Positions 45,784 through 58,588 of a stretch of DNA of 62,090 bases are shown here, one piece after another. The translations under genes were made by a program, and so were the position numbers. A model generated the notes under the pieces. The model saw nothing but the letters and a program-made list of their open reading frames with translations, did no database searches and was not told the DNA's origin. The stretch's first letter is position 1; each line of letters starts with the position of its first letter. The DNA is from Anaerotignum sp. (lineage in GTDB: Bacteria; Bacillota; Clostridia; Lachnospirales; Anaerotignaceae), in contig JAHHTW010000010.1 in the NCBI GenBank assembly GCA_020024265.1, positions 1 to 62,090 of the forward strand, read 5' to 3'.

Positions 45784-46668
45784 TTATTGACGTGAATTGT
45801 ATAAAAACATTATGATACCGGCACCACATATGATGGCATAGCCAATCCAGCTCAGTAAGTCCGGAATTTGTCCAAATACCAAAAAGCCAAGCAATGCAGA
45901 AAACGGAATTTGTGTGTAATCATATACAGAGATTTCTCGTGCCGGTGCATAGCAGTAAGCGGATGTAATGGAAAATTGTCCGCCGGCAGCTGCCAGTCCT
46001 GCTAAGATCAAAAATATAAATTGCTGCAATTCCATAGGGTGGAACTGAAAAATCAAAAACGGCAATGTGACAATACAGGAAAATGCTGAGAAAAAGCATA
46101 CAATATATGGCCCCGGTATGTTTTGCTGTCCCAGAGAGCGGACATATGTATATGCAGCACCGGCAGCAATGCCGCCTGCCAAACCGATCAATGCCGGAAT
46201 AATAGATAGATTTCCGCTGGGCTTGACAATAAACAATACCCCCAGAAACGCCATGATAAGCAAACTGCTTTGCAGGCGGTTCGGCTTTTCATGCAGTATA
46301 AAAATTGCAAAAATAACGGCAAAAAAGGGAGACATTTTGTTGAGCATCGAAGCGTCTGCCAACACCAGATGATCTACAGCATAAAAATTACAGAGAATGC
46401 CAATGGTTCCCAGCAATGAGCGGTAAAATAAATGTCGCTTGGATTTTGCAGTAAATTTGACCTTTGGGCGTTCATGCAGCAGAATACCGGCAGCAAATAA
46501 TACGGCAACGAAGTTACGAAAGAAGCTCTTTTGCAGCGATGGAAGATCTCCGGATAATCTGACAAAAAGATTCATCAGTGCAAAGGAGAATGCCGAACAC
46601 ATAATCAAGAGCATACCCTTTTGTTTCGTGGTCAGAGGGAGGGAGGAACGATTTTTTTGCACAATCAT
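45784..46668 (-). CDS. EamA/DMT-family transporter
   Basis: 294 residues with about ten transmembrane helices in two EamA halves: MLLIMCSAFSFALMNLFVRL in the first, PALIGLAGGIAAGAAYTYVR in the second, ending IGYAIICGAGIIMFLYN. DMT transporters export metabolites; the substrate cannot be told from sequence. Its start overlaps the queH stop by 4 bases (ATGA-type coupling), but the link to queuosine metabolism is unproven. Confidence 0.9.
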   Translation of the reverse strand: MIVQKNRSSLPLTTKQKGMLLIMCSAFSFALMNLFVRLSGDLPSLQKSFFRNFVAVLFAAGILLHERPKVKFTAKSKRHLFYRSLLGTIGILCNFYAVDHLVLADASMLNKMSPFFAVIFAIFILHEKPNRLQSSLLIMAFLGVLFIVKPSGNLSIIPALIGLAGGIAAGAAYTYVRSLGQQNIPGPYIVCFFSAFSCIVTLPFLIFQFHPMELQQFIFLILAGLAAAGGQFSITSAYCYAPAREISVYDYTQIPFSALLGFLVFGQIPDLLSWIGYAIICGAGIIMFLYNSRQ

Positions 46669-47333
46669 ATGGTTTCACACTGTAAGCCTTTCTTTTCTTC
46701 CGACTGTGTGGCTCTTTGCAATGCTTCTGCCTTTGAAAAAGCGCAGCCACAATAGTCCTGACGATATAGACCATATATTTTGGAGAGTGTACAAGAACGC
46801 TGATAGCCGTTCTTTTTTTTGAAATCGGAATATAGATATGCAACATCATATTCTGAAGAAAGGGATTTTCCGATGTCATTGAGTACCTGTGCATTTTTAT
46901 GTGGACTGATGGAGAGTGTGGTTGTAAAGTAGTCATAGCCACCCTTTGCCGCTTCCATGGCAGTTTTTTGCAAACGCAGTCTGTAGCAGTCAAAACAACG
47001 AGAACCGCCTTCTTTTTCGTGTTCCCTGCCCTTTGCCATAGCCAGAAAAGGGGTGGGATCGTAGTCTGCAACCATACAGCTGACCGTATTTGGTAAATCC
47101 ATTTGTGTAATGAGATGTTGCTGCTCTGCTGCACGGCGGGTAAATTCCTCTGCCGGATAGATATTTGGGTTGTAGTAATATAACGTAATATCAAAATATG
47201 CTGAGAGATATTCCAAAACATAGCTGGAGCAAGGACCGCAGCAGCTATGCAGCAGCAGGCTGGGGCGGATGCCTTCTTTTTCAATCTCTTTGAGTGTGTT
47301 TTCCAAAATATGTTGGTAATTTTGTTTGTTCAT
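46665..47333 (-). CDS. queH: Epoxyqueuosine reductase QueH
   Basis: 222 residues. It carries the cysteine set of QueH: LLHSCCGPCSSYVLEYL near the N-terminus, RCFDCYRLRL in the middle and QDYCGCAFSK at the C-terminus. QueH reduces epoxyqueuosine to queuosine in tRNA as the last step of queuosine synthesis. I chose the ATG at 47333, after GAGGTG, rather than an upstream TTG. It is the first gene of the minus-strand unit queH-eamA-DUF3885. Confidence 0.92.
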   Translation of the reverse strand: MNKQNYQHILENTLKEIEKEGIRPSLLLHSCCGPCSSYVLEYLSAYFDITLYYYNPNIYPAEEFTRRAAEQQHLITQMDLPNTVSCMVADYDPTPFLAMAKGREHEKEGGSRCFDCYRLRLQKTAMEAAKGGYDYFTTTLSISPHKNAQVLNDIGKSLSSEYDVAYLYSDFKKKNGYQRSCTLSKIYGLYRQDYCGCAFSKAEALQRATQSEEKKGLQCETI

Positions 47334-47746
47334 GATTTGCTTGCACCTCGATTGCAAAAGGATATCTAAAAATAGGAATTTTTGTACATTTTTTGCATGT
47401 CAAAAAGTATCGTTTGTATGAAGCAGATGCCGAAGCAATCTGTCCATTTTCTTCAAACAGTGTATCAGGAAGCAGACAGAAAGTAAAGCAAATACAATTG
47501 TACGAAAAAAAGAACAAAAATATTTCATAAAATTGATGTTTTTGCGGTGGTGTGAAAAACAAAAAAATGAAAGAATTTTTTATAGAAAATCCATATAAAA
47601 ATGTGCAATCTGTTTGTTTTGCAGAAAGGAGATTTGTAAAAAGCAGAAAAAAACAATTTTTGTATTGTGCAATCCGTGTATGCTGCAAAAATGGAAAAAA
47701 AGATAAAAAAAAACGGCGCAAACCGCCGAAATATCAACAAAATAGC
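47334..47746. other. A/T-rich non-coding region between queH and the rpoB promoter
   Basis: No believable gene. Frames here are short, lysine- or phenylalanine-rich and lack family features. It must hold the minus-strand promoter of queH (a TTGACA occurs on the minus strand near 47397-47402 but without a clear -10). No preQ1 riboswitch motif was recognised. Confidence 0.6.
47704..47728 (-). terminator. Minus-strand terminator-like hairpin upstream of rpoB
   Basis: On the minus strand CGGCG, loop GTTTG, CGCCG, then TTTTTTTTTATC: a compact terminator. No minus-strand gene is visible upstream of it (47729-48227), so it may stop antisense transcription from the rpoB leader. Confidence 0.6.
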
Positions 47747-47775
47747 TTGACAGAAGGGGGAAACTATGGTAAAAT
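47747..47775 (+). promoter_or_regulatory. Strong sigma-A promoter for rpoB-rpoC
   Basis: Perfect TTGACA at 47747-47752, a 17-base spacer and TAAAAT at 47770-47775. Transcription from it would give a leader of about 445 bases before rpoB. Confidence 0.8.
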
Positions 47776-47899
47776 ATCTCACACACTCAGCAAGATATGC
47801 CAATATCCCCATGCTGTTATGCTTAGTATAGCATAGCCAAAGAGAAAATACAATATATTTTTTCGGTATGGGGAAAAGCCTTGTTTTTCAGCTTTTTTG

Positions 47900-48150
47900 A
47901 GCGTAGTCATACGCTGAGGGAAATATGTATAGGGGAAATGGGTAACCATTTGCAAACGAAAATTAGAATTTCTTGGATAAAAGAGGCTTTTGTCATGCCC
48001 ACTGATCAAAGGTGGTGTAGGCAAAGGTCTAGCTTTGTTTAGGCAATTCTAAATTTTTTGCCCAAAAGTACAAAAAAAAGATACAAACTGCCATGGGCAT
48101 CTGATAGAGAAAAACAAAAAAACAGCCTTGTTTTTCTGTATCGGCTGTCC
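47900..48150 (+). ncRNA. Structured leader of rpoB mRNA, possible attenuator
   Basis: Several hairpins lie between promoter and rpoB. AGCGTA-GTCA-TACGCT is at 47900-47915. A long-range stem TTAGAATT (47963-47970) with AATTCTAA (48045-48052) encloses CAAAG-GTCTAG-CTTTG and is followed by TTTTTT. ACAGCC/GGCTGT follows near 48120-48147. The stem plus T-run is terminator-like. I do not recognise a known leader class. Confidence 0.4.
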
Positions 48151-48227
48151 GCAGGCAGAAGGAAATGTCGGTAGATTTTGGAGGCATTCTTTGCAATGCT
48201 TCCTAAGTAAATGCGAGAGGTGACAAG

Positions 48228-52082
<3,855 letters not shown>

Positions 52083-52099
52083 GAGAGGAGAACAAGCCC

Positions 52100-55000
52100 A
52101 TGAACACACAAAACACAGACCAGGGAATTGTTTTTGATTCTATTAAAATAGGATTGGCTTCTCCTGAAAAAATTCATGAATGGTCCAGAGGTGAAGTAAA
52201 GAAACCCGAAACCATCAACTACAGAACACTCAAACCGGAAAAAGACGGTCTGTTCTGTGAAAGAATTTTCGGGCCTACCAAGGACTGGGAATGCCATTGC
52301 GGTAAGTATAAAAGAATTCGTTACAAAGGCGTTGTATGTGATCGTTGCGGCGTTGAAGTGACAAAAGCAAAAGTAAGACGTGAGAGAATGGGGCATATCG
52401 AACTGGCTGCCCCGGTATCTCATATTTGGTACTTCAAAGGGATTCCTTCCCGTATGGGGTTGATTCTTTCCATGTCCCCTCGTGCGCTGGAAAAAGTATT
52501 GTATTTTGCCTCTTATATTGTATTGGATGCAGGAGATACAGAATTACAGTACAAGCAACTGCTTAGTGAGAGGGAATACAGAGAAGCATATGATAAATAT
52601 GGCTCTCGTTTCGATGCACAGATGGGTGCAGAAGCAATCAAAAAGCTGTTGCAGGATATTGATTTGGAAAAAGAATCCGTAGAATTGAAAGAGCAGCTGG
52701 TAGATGCAAGCGGACAAAAACGTGTACGTATCATCAAAAAACTGGAAGTAATAGAAAGTTTCCGTATGTCCGGAAACAAACCGGAATGGATGATTTTGGA
52801 TGCCATTCCTGTCATTCCTCCGGATATCCGTCCGATGGTACAGCTTGACGGTGGACGTTTTGCAACCAGTGATTTGAACGATTTGTATCGTCGTGTGATC
52901 AACAGAAACAACCGTCTGAAAAGATTGCTGGATCTGGGCGCACCCGATATCATTGTCAGAAACGAAAAGAGAATGCTTCAGGAAGCAGTTGACGCATTGA
53001 TCGACAATGGCAGACGTGGCAAGCCTGTAACAGGCCCCGGCAACCGTGCGCTGAAATCTCTGTCTGATATGCTCAAAGGCAAACAGGGGCGTTTCCGTCA
53101 AAATCTTTTGGGGAAACGTGTGGACTACTCCGGTCGTTCCGTTATCGTTGTTGGCCCTGAATTGAAAATTTATCAGTGCGGTCTGCCAAAGGAAATGGCC
53201 ATCGAATTGTTTAAGCCTTTTGTTATGAAAAAGCTGGTAGAAGATGGATTGGCACATAACATCAAATCCGCAAAACGTATGGTGGAACGTTTGCAAACAG
53301 AGGTTTGGGATATTCTGGAAGATGTGATCAAAGAACATCCTGTAATGCTCAACCGTGCCCCAACACTGCATAGATTGGGTATTCAGGCATTTGAGCCTGT
53401 ATTGGTAGAGGGCAGAGCAATCAAGCTGCATCCTTTGGTATGTACGGCATACAATGCTGACTTTGATGGTGACCAGATGGCTGTCCATGTACCATTGTCG
53501 GTAGAAGCACAGGCGGAATGCCGTTTCCTGCTGCTTTCTCCGAACAACCTGCTGAAGCCTTCTGATGGTGCGCCTGTTACCGTGCCTTCTCAGGATATGA
53601 TTTTGGGTATGTATTATCTGACACTGGAACGTGAGGACTTGAATCAGAAATACGAAAATGATCTGGTAGATGCAAATGGCAATGTCGTTGTGCAACAGGG
53701 TACTCCCATCATCAAGGTATTTAAGGATGAGAAAGAAGCAATTCTGGCATACGACAACCATGAAATCTATTTACAGGAAGTCATCAAAGTAAGAAGAACG
53801 TTGACATTTGATGGTGTGACAGAAAGCAGAATTGTACAAACAACCGTAGGTCGTATCATCTTTAATGAGGCAATTCCGCAGAGCTTGGGTTATATTGATA
53901 GAACAAAGGAAGAAGACAAGTTCCGCTACGAGGTTGACTTCTTGGTAGACAAAAAAGCAGTTGGAAAAATCCTGAACCGTTGCATCAACCGTTGTGGTGC
54001 AACAGAAACTGCATCTGTACTGGATAAAATCAAATCTTTGGGCTATAAGTTCTCCACAAGAGCTGCACTGACCGTATCTGTATCCGATATGGAAATTCCC
54101 AAAGAAAAGCAGCAGTATTTGCAGGAAGCAGAAGCACAGGTAGAATTGATTACCAAAAAATTCAGACGTGGTCTGATGACAGACGAAGAACGCCATAACA
54201 AGGTTATTGAAGCATGGAACATTGCCAATGACAAGATTACCGTAGCGCTGCTCAATGGTCTTGGAAAATATAACAATATCTATATGATGGCAAACTCCGG
54301 TGCCCGTGGTTCCAACAGCCAGATCAAACAGTTGGCTGGTATGCGTGGGCTGATGGCAAACCCTTCCGGTGGTATCATCGAATTGCCGATCAAGGCAAAC
54401 TTCCGTGAAGGTCTGTCTGTACTGGAATACTTCATTTCTGCGCATGGTGCGAGAAAAGGTTTGACAGATACTGCGCTGAGAACAGCGGACTCCGGTTATC
54501 TGACACGTCGTTTGGTAGACGTTTCTCAGGATATTATCATTCGTGAATGGGATTGCTGCCATGAAGAAGGTCAGGAAGCCCCCGGTCTGTGGGTATCTGC
54601 ATTTATGGATGGCAATGAAGTCATTGAAAGCTTGCAGGATCGTATCCGTGGCAGATGGTCTATTCTGGATATCATTCATCCGGAAACAGGTGAAATTTTG
54701 GTATCGGCAGATACGATGATTACACCGGATCAGGCAGAAGCGGTAGAAAAAGCGGGGATCAAGAAGGTGATGATTCGTACGGTATTGACTTGCCGTTCCA
54801 ATATTGGTATCTGTGCAAAGTGCTATGGTGCCAACATGGCAAGCGGCCGTTATGTACGTATTGGTGAATCTGTTGGTATCATTGCGGCACAGTCCATTGG
54901 TGAACCCGGTACACAGCTGACTATGCGTACCTTCCATACAGGTGGTATTGCAGGGGATGACATCACACAAGGTCTGCCTCGTGTCGAAGAATTGTTTGAA

Positions 55001-55744
55001 GCAAGAAAGCCGAAGGGTCTTGCAATCATTGCAGAATTTGGCGGTTCTGTCAGCTTAAACGATACAAAGAAAAAACGTGAAGTAATCATTACAAATCCGG
55101 AAACAGGCGAAACAAAGGATTATCTGATTCCTTATGGTTCCCGTATCAAGGTATATGACGGAGATACCGTAGAGGCTGGTGATGAAATCACGGAAGGTAG
55201 TGTAAACCCTCATGACATTTTGAAAATCAAGGGCCTGCGTGGTGTACAGGATTATATGATTCAAGAAGTACAGCGTGTATACCGTTTGCAGGGTGTAGAA
55301 ATCAACGACAAGCATATTGAGGTCATTGTACGTCAGATGCTCAAACGTGTGAAGATTGAGGAAAATGGGGATACCGATTTCCTGCCCGGCTCTCTGGTAG
55401 ACTGGCTGACATTTGAAAACACAAATGCTGCTTTGGAAGCAGAGGGCAAAGAGCCTGCACAGGGTTCTCGTGTACTGCTTGGTATTACAAAGGCTTCTTT
55501 GGCAACAGATTCCTTCCTGTCTGCGGCTTCCTTCCAAGAAACAACAAGAGTTCTGACAGAAGCTGCGATCAAGGGCAAGATTGATCCTCTGATTGGTTTG
55601 AAAGAAAACGTAATCATTGGTAAGCTGATTCCTGCCGGTACCGGTATGTCCAGATACCGCAATATTGAGTTGGAAACAGAAGCCGTAGAAGAACCGGTGT
55701 ACGATGATGACAGCACATTTATTGATGAAGATGAAATGATTTGA
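52100..55744 (+). CDS. rpoC: DNA-directed RNA polymerase subunit beta' (RpoC)
   Basis: 1214 residues. It has the N-terminal zinc site (CHCGKYKRIRYKGVVCDRCG), the catalytic NADFDGDQMAVHVP with three Asp residues binding Mg2+, the bridge-helix region, the second zinc site (CRSNIGICAKCYG) and QSIGEPGTQLTMRTFHTGG. The C-terminus is acidic (residues EPVYDDDSTFIDEDEMI). It follows rpoB after 17 bp with a GAGAGGAG site, so they are one operon. Confidence 0.99.
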   Translation: MNTQNTDQGIVFDSIKIGLASPEKIHEWSRGEVKKPETINYRTLKPEKDGLFCERIFGPTKDWECHCGKYKRIRYKGVVCDRCGVEVTKAKVRRERMGHIELAAPVSHIWYFKGIPSRMGLILSMSPRALEKVLYFASYIVLDAGDTELQYKQLLSEREYREAYDKYGSRFDAQMGAEAIKKLLQDIDLEKESVELKEQLVDASGQKRVRIIKKLEVIESFRMSGNKPEWMILDAIPVIPPDIRPMVQLDGGRFATSDLNDLYRRVINRNNRLKRLLDLGAPDIIVRNEKRMLQEAVDALIDNGRRGKPVTGPGNRALKSLSDMLKGKQGRFRQNLLGKRVDYSGRSVIVVGPELKIYQCGLPKEMAIELFKPFVMKKLVEDGLAHNIKSAKRMVERLQTEVWDILEDVIKEHPVMLNRAPTLHRLGIQAFEPVLVEGRAIKLHPLVCTAYNADFDGDQMAVHVPLSVEAQAECRFLLLSPNNLLKPSDGAPVTVPSQDMILGMYYLTLEREDLNQKYENDLVDANGNVVVQQGTPIIKVFKDEKEAILAYDNHEIYLQEVIKVRRTLTFDGVTESRIVQTTVGRIIFNEAIPQSLGYIDRTKEEDKFRYEVDFLVDKKAVGKILNRCINRCGATETASVLDKIKSLGYKFSTRAALTVSVSDMEIPKEKQQYLQEAEAQVELITKKFRRGLMTDEERHNKVIEAWNIANDKITVALLNGLGKYNNIYMMANSGARGSNSQIKQLAGMRGLMANPSGGIIELPIKANFREGLSVLEYFISAHGARKGLTDTALRTADSGYLTRRLVDVSQDIIIREWDCCHEEGQEAPGLWVSAFMDGNEVIESLQDRIRGRWSILDIIHPETGEILVSADTMITPDQAEAVEKAGIKKVMIRTVLTCRSNIGICAKCYGANMASGRYVRIGESVGIIAAQSIGEPGTQLTMRTFHTGGIAGDDITQGLPRVEELFEARKPKGLAIIAEFGGSVSLNDTKKKREVIITNPETGETKDYLIPYGSRIKVYDGDTVEAGDEITEGSVNPHDILKIKGLRGVQDYMIQEVQRVYRLQGVEINDKHIEVIVRQMLKRVKIEENGDTDFLPGSLVDWLTFENTNAALEAEGKEPAQGSRVLLGITKASLATDSFLSAASFQETTRVLTEAAIKGKIDPLIGLKENVIIGKLIPAGTGMSRYRNIELETEAVEEPVYDDDSTFIDEDEMI

Positions 55745-55752
55745 TAAAAATC

Positions 55753-56173
55753 TTGGGACGCTGTCCCAAACCCTGCAAGGGGTTTCACCCCTTGACCTAT
55801 TTCAAAAGACCTTGGGGCAAAGCCCCAAGGTCTTTTTGTCAAAGAAATGAAAAAGTTCTTTGTCAGAGTTTGGGACAAGCCCCAAGAAAAAGGGTCAAGG
55901 GACGAAGTTCCTTGTGGGGAGTTGGGGCAAAGCCCCAAGGTCTTTTTATCAGAGAACTGAAAAAGCTCTTTATCGGAGATTGGGGCGAAGCCCCAAGAAA
56001 AAGGGTCAAGGGACGAAGTTCCTTGTGGGGAGTTGTGGCAGGGCCTCAAGGTCTTTTTTTATCAAAGAACTGAAAAAGCTCTTTGTTGGAGTTTGGGGCG
56101 AAGCCCCAAAAAAAGGGTCAAGGGACGAAGTTCCTTGCGGGGAGTTGGGGCAGGGCCCCAAGGTCTTTTTTTT
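55753..56173 (+). repeat. Tandem array of ~110-bp units carrying terminator hairpins, after rpoC
   Basis: The motif AGCCCCAAGG-TCTTTTT recurs at about 55821, 55931, 56042 and 56153, a period of 110-112 bp. Each unit contains GGGTCAAGGGACGAAGTTCC and a short stem with TTGGGGC-AAA-GCCCCAA. The first copy is a perfect terminator (see next entry); later ones have a damaged left arm. Two smaller hairpins, TTGGGAC-GCT-GTCCCAA and AAGGGGT-TTC-ACCCCTT, precede the array at 55753-55793. Long open frames run through the repeat on both strands but are side effects of its periodicity. Confidence 0.9.
55808..55837 (+). terminator. Rho-independent terminator of rpoB-rpoC
   Basis: Perfect 11-bp stem GACCTTGGGGC / GCCCCAAGGTC with AAA loop, followed by TTTTT. 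Three related hairpins follow in the repeat array. Confidence 0.85.
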
Positions 56174-56181
56174 GACATAAA

Positions 56182-56214
56182 AAAAGGACAAGGTGTTTGA
56201 AACCTTGTCCTTTT
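56182..56214. terminator. Bidirectional terminator between the repeat array and the DJ-1 gene
   Basis: A 13-bp perfect stem AAAAGGACAAGGT / ACCTTGTCCTTTT with a 7-base loop, A-rich on the left and T-rich on the right. It backs up rpoC termination and ends the minus-strand DJ-1/PfpI transcript. Confidence 0.85.
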
Positions 56215-56321
56215 ACAATGCACATGGCATGTGATTTGTCATATCTCAAAATCCTTGGAACTACTGCTTTGCATCAAGTATTCTCTATACAAGATAGATG
56301 GATTGACACAAAGGTGTATCC

Positions 56322-56900
56322 TTAGATTTCAATTTTTGCCCCCATCAATTTTACAAATTCGGCAACGATTGCAGCGTCACCGGGCCATGCAGGTGCAGTT
56401 ACCAGATTGCCGTCTACAACTGCTTTGTCTGCATCAACAGCAATATATTCTCCACCAGCAAGTGTAATATCTGGCCCTACTGCCGGATAAGCAGTTGCTT
56501 TTCTTCCTTTGAGTACATTGGCTGCGGTTAAGATTTGAGGACCATGGCAAATTGCGGCAACTGGTTTGTTTGCAGCAAAAAATTCCTGTACAATTTCAAT
56601 TACTCTGGGTGTCAATCTCAGGTACTCGGGGGAACGACCACCGGTGATAAACAGACCGGCATAATCTGCGGTATTGACTGCATCAAAATCTGCTGTCAAA
56701 GCAAAGTTATGCCCTCTTTTTTCGGAGTATGTTTGCTCTCCTTCAAAATCATGGATTGCAGTACGGATAATGTCACCAGCTTTTTTTTCGGGGCAAACGA
56801 CATCAACCTGATAGCCCAAAGCCTGCATCGCCTGAAAAGGTACCATGGTTTCATAATCCTCTGTGAAATCCCCTGCCAACATTAAAACTTTTTTGCCCAT
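56322..56900 (-). CDS. DJ-1/PfpI-family protein
   Basis: 192 residues of the class I glutamine amidotransferase-like fold. It has the nucleophile elbow AAICHGPQIL (Cys followed by His) and an early acidic segment DFTEDYETMVP, as in PfpI/YhbO proteins reported as stress-protective proteases, chaperones or glyoxalase/deglycase enzymes; which activity applies is unclear. I chose the ATG at 56900, which follows GGAGGAG; the frame is open further upstream without support. Confidence 0.9.
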   Translation of the reverse strand: MGKKVLMLAGDFTEDYETMVPFQAMQALGYQVDVVCPEKKAGDIIRTAIHDFEGEQTYSEKRGHNFALTADFDAVNTADYAGLFITGGRSPEYLRLTPRVIEIVQEFFAANKPVAAICHGPQILTAANVLKGRKATAYPAVGPDITLAGGEYIAVDADKAVVDGNLVTAPAWPGDAAIVAEFVKLMGAKIEI

Positions 56901-56927
56901 TGTAATCTCCTCCTTTTGGTTATCAAC

Positions 56928-56956
56928 CATATATTGTTTATGTGAATATATGTCAA
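56928..56956 (-). promoter_or_regulatory. Sigma-A promoter of the DJ-1/PfpI gene
   Basis: On the minus strand a perfect TTGACA, 17 bases, then TATATG, 28 bases upstream of the ATG. The remaining 56957-57387 is A/T-rich and holds no gene that I can support. Confidence 0.65.
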
Positions 56957-57387
56957 CCGGAAACAGGAAGTAATCTGTTTCGTTTGTCTGATTTGACAAC
57001 AAAATCAAAAACAAAGTATCAAACAATACCCACCTATTGTATTTTGTTATCAAACCTTGTATCTATATTTATACTATATAATTATTGTATGAAAAAATCA
57101 AGTGTTTTGTGGAAAATTAATGAAAAAAGAATATATGTTAGTATGGAGCGGATCGGTGTTTCTCAAATATTGTATAGAGTAGAATCCGGTTTTATATAAC
57201 CGTATTTTTTGAATGATAACAGACATTTCAAAATCTGGTTTATATATGGATATGTCCATAGACAGCAACAAATGCAAACGTATCCGATTTACTGAAATAT
57301 GGGGTTATTTGTAAAAAAACAGAATATGATATTGTATCAGAAAAAGAAAAGCGTTACAATGACAAGAAAAAGGAAAAAGGGGATTGT

Positions 57388-58044
57388 ATGAAGCGGTATC
57401 AGGCAGTGATATTTGATTTGGACGGAACATTACTCGATACATTGGGAGATTTACAGCGTAGTATGAATGTGATTTTGGCAAAAAGAAATCTCCCACAACG
57501 TACAAAGGAGGAAGCAGCAGCTTTTTTGGGCAATGGCAGTGCATATTATTTGCAAAAAGCCTGTAATGGCATGCTGAATGAAAAAGAATTTGCAGATGCC
57601 TTGACAGAATACAAAGCGTATTATCAGTCACATATGGATATTGAAACAAAACCATTTGAGGGGATGCAGTCGCTTTTGGAAAAATTACAAAGGCAAGGAG
57701 TGAAAACGGCTGTGGTATCCAATAAATTTGATGCTGCTGTCAAAGGGCTTTGTGCCAAACATTTTGGTAAACGGCTGGATGTCGCCATTGGAGAAGGGCA
57801 TGGTCTGCGACCAAAGCCGACAGGGGATATGCTGTATGCAGCAGCAAAGGCATTGGGACTTGCATTACAAAATTGTGTATATGTGGGAGATACAGAGGTG
57901 GATATACAGACTGCACAAGCAGTGCAAATGGAATACATCAGTGTTACTTGGGGATTTCGCACAAAGACGCAGCTTCTGGAAAGTGGTGCTGCTATTTTGG
58001 CAGATACCAAAGAGGAGCTTTGGCATCATATTATGCATCCATAA
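57388..58044 (+). CDS. HAD-family hydrolase, phosphoglycolate phosphatase-like
   Basis: 218 residues with all HAD motifs: I (FDLDGTLLDT, nucleophile Asp), II (VVSNK), III (the Lys in LRPKPTGDM) and IV (VYVGDTEVDIQTA). The helical cap after motif I fits subfamily IA, like Gph or PpaX. The substrate, likely phosphoglycolate or pyrophosphate, is inferred only from family. AAAAAGGGG lies about 7 bases before the ATG. Confidence 0.88.
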   Translation: MKRYQAVIFDLDGTLLDTLGDLQRSMNVILAKRNLPQRTKEEAAAFLGNGSAYYLQKACNGMLNEKEFADALTEYKAYYQSHMDIETKPFEGMQSLLEKLQRQGVKTAVVSNKFDAAVKGLCAKHFGKRLDVAIGEGHGLRPKPTGDMLYAAAKALGLALQNCVYVGDTEVDIQTAQAVQMEYISVTWGFRTKTQLLESGAAILADTKEELWHHIMHP

Positions 58045-58166
58045 AGCAAAATTTCATAAGAAACATGTGATTGCGGTGTGATTGAAATTTCAGACATGTT
58101 TGAAAAAGCGGGTTTTGTAAAAACATAAAAATCAGATCAATCAAAGAACGTCGGAGTATAAAACCA

Positions 58167-58400
58167 ATGAAACAATATGAATATAAATTTGTAGGGGTCA
58201 AGGCAAAAAGAGGATTGAAAGATAAGCGTGGCGATACATTTTGGGAATGTGAACAGATCATCACTGCCGAAGCCCAAAATGGCTGGAGATTGAAACAGGT
58301 TGTTACATCCTTTGATGAAAAAATGGGTGTATATTGTGCATCTGGATACCAAATTATTTTTGAAAGAGAAATAGAAATCACAAACAAGCAGACAATATAG
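58167..58400 (+). CDS. DUF4177-family small protein
   Basis: 77 residues. YEYKFVGVKAKRGLKDKRGD, ECEQIITAEAQNGWRLKQVV and SGYQIIFERE match the DUF4177 pattern, a small alpha-beta domain of unknown function. It lies 122 bp after the HAD gene and ends near a strong terminator. Confidence 0.75.
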   Translation: MKQYEYKFVGVKAKRGLKDKRGDTFWECEQIITAEAQNGWRLKQVVTSFDEKMGVYCASGYQIIFEREIEITNKQTI

Positions 58401-58546
58401 AGGATTGCTATATGAAAATGATGGTGGGACAAGCATTGTGCTTTGTCTGTATTGCAGAAATTCATGCGCAGAAGAATGGGGAATACGGCAATTTTTCTGT
58501 TGCAATATGACAGGATATTCAGCGATACAAAGAACCACTTTCTATG

Positions 58547-58573
58547 TTGAGGCAGGGAAGATCCCTGCCTCAA
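58547..58573. terminator. Terminator between the DUF4177 gene and tyrS (convergent)
   Basis: A perfect 12-bp stem TTGAGGCAGGGA / TCCCTGCCTCAA with an AGA loop, between the converging genes. Confidence 0.75.
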
Positions 58574-58588
58574 ATATATGTTTTACAA

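Noticed and set aside
47281..48024. Several short Phe- or Lys-rich frames between queH and rpoB on both strands
   Set aside because: A/T-rich composition explains them; no motif, no ribosome site, no family.
55753..56173. Possible CRISPR array after rpoC
   Set aside because: The whole ~110-bp unit is repeated, with no unique spacers and no cas genes; the repeats are terminator-like.
55741..56180. Overlapping frames on both strands with repeated peptides such as KRVKGRSSLWG
   Set aside because: They arise from the 110-bp non-coding repeat array; no start site or family match.
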